Shown piece after piece: positions 36,008 to 42,296 of a stretch of 64,000 nucleotides of DNA. Position 1 is the stretch's first letter. The number at the start of each line of letters is the position of its first letter. The DNA lies in NCBI RefSeq assembly GCF_042678385.1, contig NZ_JBHUDY010000001.1:1860001-1924000 (forward strand), in the 5' to 3' direction. Made by a program: the position numbers and the translations under genes. The notes under the pieces were generated by a model, which saw nothing but the letters and a program-made list of their open reading frames with translations, was not told the origin of the DNA and searched no databases. This stretch comes from Sphingomonas_B tabacisoli. GTDB taxonomy: Bacteria; Pseudomonadota; Alphaproteobacteria; Sphingomonadales; Sphingomonadaceae.

Positions 36008-37216
36008 ATGCGCTTCGCCGAAGGTGTTGTCGCGGCCTCTGGTCTAGCCTTGTCAGGTTTCGCTCACGCGCAACCACCCTCTGACCTGCATTTGAAACTG
36101 GACCAAATTGCCCACGGAGGTGATGCTTGGATACCGGAATGCACACAGAAAAGGTCGGCTGAGGCGTGTAAGAATCTCTCCGACCTCTACACGAAGGTGG
36201 CCGATCTTTATATGAAGATTGCGCGCACGAGCAATGCTCGGCCAGATGATCTTGATACGTCAATCCGGTATATTGACCTCGCCAAGGAATACACGACGCG
36301 CCAAGCGCTTATCGAGCGCCCGGAGTTGAAACCCACCTTCGAAAAGCAGGACGCGGAGAAAAGCTGGCTTGCCTCGATTGCGCCGCAGTTGCGTTTTCAC
36401 GACACTAAATACGGCGTCCTTATAGATGCCGCGCCGCTTCCGAACTGGGTGGGGGCCTATGTCACTCAGGTGGATCACATCAAAATCCGCAATTCCTCTC
36501 AACTGCGGTCGATGATCACGGACTACAAAAGTGGTCCGAATAACTCCTTTGGCATAGCCCCCGCTGCAACTGTCATAGCACAATACAACGAGAGTCACCC
36601 AGCTGAGTCTGCGAGAGCGGAAAGCGAGGACGAACCCCCACCGGAACCGTCCCGGATGGTCCCAACTCCTACATTGGCGGATGTCACTGCCGCTTTTGCA
36701 TCCCAACTTGCCGCAAGGCACCAGCCCGTTCCAGAGAGACAGCCCCCGGTCGCACAGAGACCCGCCTCAACTTATGCTATGGGTAGCAACTCTGGCTATG
36801 CTTCATCTTCCGCTGCGAATCCAAGCTCAAGCGGCGGTTGGACCAATCGCAACTCCCTTGCTTCGCCAAATGCCAGTATGGCAGTCGGCGACAAAACACC
36901 GCCACCAGATTACAAAGTTGGGGGCTGTATTAGTCCATCAGGATCACCCGGGATGCAGGGCATCACGCCCGTGTCTAACCGTTGCTCCTTCAGGGTTCAT
37001 TTCACATTTTGTTGGACAAATGTAAGCCAGTCTAGCTGGGCAGACGCGATGCGGTGCGAAAACAATCAGTTCGGTTCTGACGATGCTGGGCCGGGAGGAA
37101 CCGTAGGTATAACTGGAGCGCATGGTGGGCGACTGTTTATTCGCGAATGCCGCGATCCAGGTCTGCCTTTCAGGCAAAGGTGGGATGGCGGCAGCTTCAG
37201 CTACGAATGCGGCTGA
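36008..37216 (+). CDS. Secreted hypothetical protein with a Cys-rich C-terminal domain
   Basis: About 402 residues. A signal peptide (MRFAEGVVAASGLALSGFAH) precedes a helical N-terminal region (residues about 30-170), a proline/serine-rich low-complexity linker (EDEPPPEPSRMVPTPT; MGSNSGYASSSAANPSSSGG) and a C-terminal domain with several cysteines (VGGCISPSG, NRCSFRVHFTFCWTN, MRCENNQFG, IRECRDPG, YECG). ATG at 36008 is preferred to 36002 because AAGGGG is better spaced. No family recognised. First gene inside the island. Confidence 0.7.
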   Translation: MRFAEGVVAASGLALSGFAHAQPPSDLHLKLDQIAHGGDAWIPECTQKRSAEACKNLSDLYTKVADLYMKIARTSNARPDDLDTSIRYIDLAKEYTTRQALIERPELKPTFEKQDAEKSWLASIAPQLRFHDTKYGVLIDAAPLPNWVGAYVTQVDHIKIRNSSQLRSMITDYKSGPNNSFGIAPAATVIAQYNESHPAESARAESEDEPPPEPSRMVPTPTLADVTAAFASQLAARHQPVPERQPPVAQRPASTYAMGSNSGYASSSAANPSSSGGWTNRNSLASPNASMAVGDKTPPPDYKVGGCISPSGSPGMQGITPVSNRCSFRVHFTFCWTNVSQSSWADAMRCENNQFGSDDAGPGGTVGITGAHGGRLFIRECRDPGLPFRQRWDGGSFSYECG

Positions 37217-37236
37217 CATAACGCACCGTTAGACCA

Positions 37237-38283
37237 TCAGCCCATAATCTGACGACGCCATTGGTTGAGGAAATCCTTGCAAGGCTTGTCCTCTAGATAG
37301 GGCGAAGCTGTTACCCCCGTCGCGTGCCAGAAGGTGTTCGAGAGAGCGCCCCTGATCGCCATGACAATCGGTTCTGGTTCCTTGTAGATCGTCCCTAACA
37401 TGGCGTGCGCTTGGGCGTTGAACTTCGGGTGGCGCAAGAGTGTCATGTTCTGATCGTGATAGCCGAAACCGATGAACACGATTTTTTGGGCTTGTTGAAC
37501 CGCTTCCCTGATCTTCGTTACCTGCTCAGCCTCTTCGTTCATCTGCTCCGTGAATGTCTTCAAATCGCCGATGATCTCATTGAAACGACCAAACCCATCC
37601 CTGCCGTAGCCAACCTCGACATCGCCGTCCTCTTTGAACCAATCGAGATATCCGACCTGACCGTATGGATGAAATATCCGCAACTTCTTCCTAACGATAT
37701 CCTGAGCTTCGCTCAGCGACATTCCGTAGGATTGCGTCAGAATGTGAGGCAAAGCCCGCTCAATCGTGCGATCATAGTTGAATGTGATGATCGTAAGTGC
37801 GTCAAAGATGCGTCCGACATCGGTCTTCTGCAAATCGGTTGTGAGGATGCGACCGAACGGCAGCAACCATGAATTGTCTAGCGCATTATCCGGGACCGTG
37901 AATGGATCGTCCCTGTTATACAGTGGGCTTTCCCGTTCATACCGAAGGATAGCTTCGGCGATTGCGATTTTAGCGACGATCTCCACATGTTTGCTGTCAT
38001 TGTTTTGATGAATGAGATTGTCGATCGACGCCGCCATAGGCGCGGCCCCTACAATACGGCGAGCAGCTAGGTTGTAGGGCTGCCACCGCTGGGGATCGGC
38101 GGCGGCTATCCGTTGAAGCTCCTCGTAAAGCTGGCCATTGTCGGCGCTCGAATAGCGATAACTGCCGTTGGTGCGGAAATCGACCATAGAGGCGATCTCG
38201 CTCAGCAGACTCCCGCCGAGCGGAAAACCCAACTCGCTACTCGCGCCAGCGCCAACAATGATAGTTGTAGGAGTCCGGATCAT
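37237..38283 (-). CDS. SIR2-like domain protein (candidate NADase/defence effector)
   Basis: A 348-residue protein of the SIR2-like superfamily. The NAD-binding motif IIVGAGASSELGFPLG lies at residues 8-23; SIDNL at 86-90; the Asn/Asp pair in ITFNYDRTIE (N169, D171); a likely catalytic histidine in RIFHPYGQVGYLDW (H205); and a second Rossmann element VFIGFGYHDQNM (259-270). It lacks the four-Cys zinc ribbon of deacetylase sirtuins. Stand-alone SIR2-like proteins of this form are often NAD-depleting antiphage effectors; that role here is inference. It follows the 134-aa protein and the small recombinase genes on the same strand with a 54-base gap, so the three may be co-transcribed. Confidence 0.82.
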   Translation of the reverse strand: MIRTPTTIIVGAGASSELGFPLGGSLLSEIASMVDFRTNGSYRYSSADNGQLYEELQRIAAADPQRWQPYNLAARRIVGAAPMAASIDNLIHQNNDSKHVEIVAKIAIAEAILRYERESPLYNRDDPFTVPDNALDNSWLLPFGRILTTDLQKTDVGRIFDALTIITFNYDRTIERALPHILTQSYGMSLSEAQDIVRKKLRIFHPYGQVGYLDWFKEDGDVEVGYGRDGFGRFNEIIGDLKTFTEQMNEEAEQVTKIREAVQQAQKIVFIGFGYHDQNMTLLRHPKFNAQAHAMLGTIYKEPEPIVMAIRGALSNTFWHATGVTASPYLEDKPCKDFLNQWRRQIMG

Positions 38284-38337
38284 GCCCGTGTCCTAACGCT
38301 GGCAGCCTGACCGACGTACAGCTGGAAGCAACCCGGT

Positions 38338-38742
38338 TCAGATGAGAAATGCAGCAATGCAGCCAAGCTCCGCACACCATTTTGCTCGGGCCCGCCTTAA
38401 CTCCGCTCGCACCTGCTCGCTCCACCCCGCCCCGCTTTCGGTTTGATCGTGGATCGCCTCTAATTCCAGCAGAAAATCAAGATCGGACCCGCCCTCCGGC
38501 ACCATAGTCCAGCTCAGGTCAGCGTGGACACCGCTCAACTGAAGGAGCTGGAGCACCTGAGGATTGGCCGCCCTCAGATGGTTGACCTCAGGAACGATTA
38601 ATTGGGGATCGATCAAGCAGCCGATTGCGCAAGCCAATCCAGCGACGTTCCGCAGCACCGGCCTTCCGAACCAATCGAGAGCTGGCCTACCCTGAGAAAT
38701 GAGGTGTTCCCCCACCCGTTCAAAGACAGCGGATCTATGCAT
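38338..38742 (-). CDS. Hypothetical 134-residue protein with CAIGCLI motif
   Basis: Sequence MHRSAVFERVGEHLISQGRP leads to GLACAIGCLIDPQLIVPEVN, then VLQLLQLSGV and a helix with FLLELEAIHDQ. The C(A)xGCLI plus downstream (L)xxIHD pattern resembles a family of small proteins I recall from phages and mobile elements; the function of that family is unknown to me. The ATG at 38742 overlaps the stop of the recombinase gene by 8 bases, indicating translational coupling. The SIR2-like gene follows. Confidence 0.6.
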   Translation of the reverse strand: MHRSAVFERVGEHLISQGRPALDWFGRPVLRNVAGLACAIGCLIDPQLIVPEVNHLRAANPQVLQLLQLSGVHADLSWTMVPEGGSDLDFLLELEAIHDQTESGAGWSEQVRAELRRARAKWCAELGCIAAFLI

Positions 38743-39316
38743 CGACCACCTTCCGCATCGCTTCGGCATCGATCTCAATGTAGCGCTGGGTCGTGGCAAG
38801 CGAACGGTGTCGGGCGAGGGCCTGAACGTCCCTGAGGCTCCCGCCAAAGCGCCCAATATTCCGAGCAGCCCTGGTGATAAACGTCCTGCGTCCGGAATGG
38901 CTAGAGCAACCATCAAAGCCTAAAGCCTGAAACCACGACCGGAACAGGTTTACGATCACTTGGGCGGTCGTCATCTTGCTCCGTTCGGTCTGTATGACTC
39001 GATCCGAGAGGCCAAAGGGCGACGATTGCTCGGCATGGGCTACCACGGCAGCCCGCAACTCCCTTGCCATTGGAATGACCCCTCCGCTTTGACCTTTGGC
39101 GGCTTGGTTCGGCAACCGAATGCAATCGCCGATATGACCCTCGGCATCGGTCACCATGGCCCAAGTCAGGCTGGCAATCTCCTTGGCCCTAAGCCCCGCC
39201 CTGATTGAGAGCAGGAATATGAGCCGGTTCCGGCTTGGATGCCTTTGATTTCCGATCATAGCGAGCACCGTCTGCACCTGGGCGGGGCTCAGCACCTTGG
39301 CCTGTTTGGCGAGCAA
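38735..39316 (-). CDS. Small tyrosine recombinase (catalytic domain only)
   Basis: A 193-residue site-specific recombinase. The catalytic set is complete: R43 (GLRAKEI), K74 (AAKGQSGGV), H140 and R143 (HSGRRTF), H170 (ARHRS) and the nucleophile Y179 (TTQRYIEI). The N-terminal DNA-clamp domain of normal integrases is missing, as in FimB/FimE-sized enzymes. The start is TTG at 39316, supported by a GGAGG six bases ahead (39323-39327). It lies mid-island, not at an end, so it is probably not the island integrase; an inversion, resolution or cassette-specific role is possible. Confidence 0.85.
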   Translation of the reverse strand: MLAKQAKVLSPAQVQTVLAMIGNQRHPSRNRLIFLLSIRAGLRAKEIASLTWAMVTDAEGHIGDCIRLPNQAAKGQSGGVIPMARELRAAVVAHAEQSSPFGLSDRVIQTERSKMTTAQVIVNLFRSWFQALGFDGCSSHSGRRTFITRAARNIGRFGGSLRDVQALARHRSLATTQRYIEIDAEAMRKVVDA

Positions 39317-39444
39317 TGACGTCCTCCATTCATTATGAAGTTCGTCGTTCCATTTATAACCATAATGGCTATGGATCGAGAGTTCGTTTCGTCCCCATTT
39401 GGCTCACACTGAAATCAACGGCTTACGCCAACCCATTATCTTTT

Positions 39445-40110
39445 ATGGAAAAGATAATGAGTGAAGAAATTAATCACAGAATTGGCGCGGTCTGGCCTTC
39501 TGCAAATATAAATAATAGAACCAGGACCGGATCAATGATCATCTGCAGCAGACAAAACGAAGCCTATATTAGATGGGTGAAAAACGTGAGGCCGACATTC
39601 TACGGCGTTGGGACTCTTCACCAGTCGATCATCACGCCCGCCAGGTGCCTGGACTTTGTCCACCTCCAAAGTGCGAGGCCGACGTCCGGCAGGGTGATCG
39701 GCGATGAAGTGATCTTTCGAGATGAATATCATCGAATTCTCATCCAGCTCACTAAGGCGATATATGGCCAGACGAATTGGAAGAGGTTCAAACGCCTGTT
39801 GCCCAACGCCGCCACCATCGAAGGCGATGGGTATGGCAGGGGCATCCACACCCGGTCCCGTGGCTCTGCCCCTTTGCCGCTCTCAGACCAGAAGCAAGTG
39901 AAACAAGGCGGCTCCCGCTTTCACTTGAACCTTATGTTCCGACCCCCTGAAAGTCTGTCATCTGAAGATTTCCTAGCCGAAGCTCAGAAGGCTTGGTCGA
40001 ACTCGCCGTGGACCCTTGACCTCCAGCTTGGCCCGGTGACCGGCGGTTGTGTCGCATACTCGCTCAAAGAAGGACCTGAATCACTGATCGTGGAGTGCCT
40101 GAGCTTCTAA
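39445..40110 (+). CDS. Hypothetical protein, possibly replication/Rep-like
   Basis: About 221 residues, AT-rich at the 5' end. It contains YIRWVKNVRPTFYGVGTLHQ, VIFRDEYHRILIQLTKAIYG, RFHLNLMFRPPESLSSEDFL and a late VAYSLKEGPESL. The HLN near a W-containing helix and the C-terminal "AYSLKEG" are reminiscent of rolling-circle Rep/inovirus-type proteins, but the match is weak. The start is uncertain: ATG at 39445 or 39457 (GGAAAAG ahead of the latter); the frame is open back to 39316, where it would overlap the divergent recombinase start. Confidence 0.5.
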   Translation: MEKIMSEEINHRIGAVWPSANINNRTRTGSMIICSRQNEAYIRWVKNVRPTFYGVGTLHQSIITPARCLDFVHLQSARPTSGRVIGDEVIFRDEYHRILIQLTKAIYGQTNWKRFKRLLPNAATIEGDGYGRGIHTRSRGSAPLPLSDQKQVKQGGSRFHLNLMFRPPESLSSEDFLAEAQKAWSNSPWTLDLQLGPVTGGCVAYSLKEGPESLIVECLSF

Positions 40111-40247
40111 GCTAGGCCCCGCATCAGAGTAATGCATGACGGATGCAGAGGCGTCCCTTGCGTTTGGCCTCATTTTTTGTCGATTTGATTGCTCCTGCTG
40201 CCTTAGCGAAGCCATGTCTTAAAGAGCCTTAATGGGACAGGCTGATA

Positions 40248-40264
40248 GGTTCAAAGATTGAACC
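40248..40264. repeat. 17-bp palindrome GGTTCAA-AGA-TTGAACC, copy 1
   Basis: Perfect 7-bp inverted arms around AGA, in the gene-free gap 40111-40333 of the island. Copies 2 and 3 are at 42215-42231 and 46419-46435. Possible operator or dispersed island repeat. Confidence 0.7.
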
Positions 40265-40333
40265 ACGGAGCGGAGCGTAGTTCCCGTAGGGACAGTTAAA
40301 GGCGGTGTTTTACTGAGGTGTTCTCCTTCTAGG

Positions 40334-40867
40334 CTAAGGTCGCGTGCAGAACGAGGTGAACAGTTTTGCGTTTGCCGGCACAGTCATGCCCGGCTTGTTA
40401 ACCGTCCACAGGTCCATGATCTGACCACTATCTAACTGGATCAAGTTGTGTGTTTCCGTCACCCCCGTTTCCGCATAGACCACGAGCCACATGCCCAAGC
40501 CGCCTGGTTTGCCCGCATAGTGCGTCACCATACCCCCATCTTCCTTGGAACTGATGAACTCTCGGTAGGCATCTTGAAAGATGACATCAGGGTCGTTGTC
40601 TACACCTGCAAAGATAAACCGGCCATCCGTGATGCCGTCGCTCGACCATTTCATTTCGTTGGTGAATAGCGCCACGCCCTTCGATCCTCCACATACCAGC
40701 AGAGGCAAACGGTTGCCGAGCTTGCTTCGCGCGCCCTGGACAATGCTTGCGGCCATGCCGCTGTCGATGCTTCCGTGTTTGGGCGAGGGAAACCTATCGC
40801 ATCCCGCCAATAAAATAAGAAAGGCGATCAGACTTCCAGGCCGAGGCGACCTAAGCACTTCACCCAT
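40334..40867 (-). CDS. Hypothetical lipoprotein
   Basis: About 177 residues. The N-terminus GSLIAFLILLAGCDRFPSP carries a lipobox LAGC with Asp at +2, which would favour inner-membrane retention if Lol rules apply. The mature part includes LPLLVCGGSKGVALFTNEMK and WLVVYAETGVTETHNLIQ. ATG at 40867 is chosen because AAGGA lies eight bases before it. No known family. Transcribed in the same direction as the AlbA_2 gene, 58 bases downstream of it. Confidence 0.68.
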   Translation of the reverse strand: MGEVLRSPRPGSLIAFLILLAGCDRFPSPKHGSIDSGMAASIVQGARSKLGNRLPLLVCGGSKGVALFTNEMKWSSDGITDGRFIFAGVDNDPDVIFQDAYREFISSKEDGGMVTHYAGKPGGLGMWLVVYAETGVTETHNLIQLDSGQIMDLWTVNKPGMTVPANAKLFTSFCTRP

Positions 40868-40925
40868 ACTTTGCTTCCTTCTCATTGTGTTCCGAAGCCT
40901 CGGTAGCAGCGGAGCAGACTTAGCC

Positions 40926-41909
40926 CTAAGCCGGCCTCAACTGGGCGATGCGCTCGGCCACTCGGCTACAGAGCAAAGAGACGTCGATATGTTCGGCGGG
41001 CCTGACCTCAACCAGTTTACCAGGCGAAGTTTCGGTTGCTAAGCGATAGCTGATTTTAAGGGAGTCGATGAGATTATGGATTTCCTGATCAATCTCTGAC
41101 TTTCCAAGAATGTCGAGCTTCATCCTTAAGCAAATGCTCTGCTCCTCTTTCATGTAGCAGTCAGGCAGAATGGTATCGTCCACCCTGATGCCGTTATTTC
41201 GAGCGTTGGGGGGCAAGGAGTTCCCTATCATGTACCTATCTGCCCATCCCTCAATTTCCAACATATCGTGATTCAGCAGGCGAGGTCCAAGGTTCCATTT
41301 GAACGCTGCGACTCTCCCAATGTTATGGATCATGAAACCGAGAGACAGCTGGATGATAAAGTCTCCGTCTAACTCAAAGGTGTCCATGTATCTCGTTTCA
41401 ATTTGTTGAACTTCCAATGTCGCAGAGACGGCCCGCTGCCTGAGTAGCTCGAGATAGAAATGTGGAGCCGGTTTCGACGTACCTCCTACCCGATGATAGT
41501 ACTTCTGATCTCTTTTGCTCTGATGTGGTGCGAGCGCACTGTCACCTATCTCGATGACGATTACGGTATGATCCGAGAGAGTTTGACTCTCTTCGGCTCT
41601 GAGCACCGAATGAACCCGGAAATCATGCAGCGGGTAATCAACCAGATTAGGGATCGTATGCTCAAACCATTCCTTGACTGGCTGCTGCCCGACTAAGGAC
41701 GGAAGACCAATGAGGCGTCCATCGTCCTCCACGCCGAGCAGGATGGTGCCTCCACCAGAGTTGGCGAAGGCGGAGACTGCTTTGGCGAGCGCATCACGGA
41801 AGTTGCCCATGTCCGACAGCAAACGGCCGCTCTTTCGTTCAAAGGAGTCCGACTCTTCGGCGGCAAGTGCTTGAACGTCCGCTTCCGTCCAGGCCTCGCG
41901 CTTTTGCAT
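40926..41909 (-). CDS. AlbA_2 (Schlafen-type) putative nucleic-acid/ATP-binding protein
   Basis: About 327 residues. The N-terminal AlbA_2 domain is clear: EESDSFERKSGRLL (the E...E.K motif), KAVSAFANSGGGTILLGVED, DGRLIGLPSL and the C-terminal YYHRVGGTSKPAP. The remaining 170 residues have no recognised domain. Proteins with this domain include regulators and Schlafen-like nucleases in mobile and defence settings. ATG at 41909 is preceded by GGGAA; the longer upstream frame is not AlbA-like. Which activity applies here is unknown. Confidence 0.78.
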   Translation of the reverse strand: MQKREAWTEADVQALAAEESDSFERKSGRLLSDMGNFRDALAKAVSAFANSGGGTILLGVEDDGRLIGLPSLVGQQPVKEWFEHTIPNLVDYPLHDFRVHSVLRAEESQTLSDHTVIVIEIGDSALAPHQSKRDQKYYHRVGGTSKPAPHFYLELLRQRAVSATLEVQQIETRYMDTFELDGDFIIQLSLGFMIHNIGRVAAFKWNLGPRLLNHDMLEIEGWADRYMIGNSLPPNARNNGIRVDDTILPDCYMKEEQSICLRMKLDILGKSEIDQEIHNLIDSLKISYRLATETSPGKLVEVRPAEHIDVSLLCSRVAERIAQLRPA

Positions 41910-42214
41910 ATGAGCTTCCCGCTGACCTATCACATTCCAAATTCTCGCTTGAATCACCGAAATCGGCAGAGCACGGCGCTTATGCGTAATCAGCCACATT
42001 GCTCGTCGTCGTTGCAGCATCGCCTAAAAGACTAACATGAACGCCGGGACATACTACCTACCCGTGATAGCCGACCACTGCTAGGTCGGAGCGGCAGCAA
42101 ACAGCGCAACCTCGCCGCTCTGCGTCAGAGACCAATTGGCATCGAGCCACTTGGCGCACCCCTCGGCGCTCGCAACTGCGCCCCCCGGTCAATGTCGCAT
42201 TCTTCCGATTGAAT

Positions 42215-42231
42215 GGTTCAAAGTTTGAACC
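42215..42231. repeat. 17-bp palindrome GGTTCAA-AGT-TTGAACC, copy 2
   Basis: Perfect 7-bp arms around AGT, in the 41910-42296 gap upstream of the AlbA_2 gene. A second, looser inverted pair (GGTTCGA at 42242-42248 and TCGAACC at 42265-42271) follows directly. The rest of the gap has no convincing gene. Confidence 0.7.
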
Positions 42232-42296
42232 GCTAGAGTGCGGTTCGAGAGCGCACGTCCGGTTTCGAACCACAGCGGACAACTGGCAGCCTTAAA

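Noticed and set aside
38735..39316. Truncated pseudogene of a phage integrase
   Set aside because: All catalytic residues are intact, the TTG start has a well-spaced GGAGG, and the downstream gene is coupled to it, so a genuine short recombinase is more likely.
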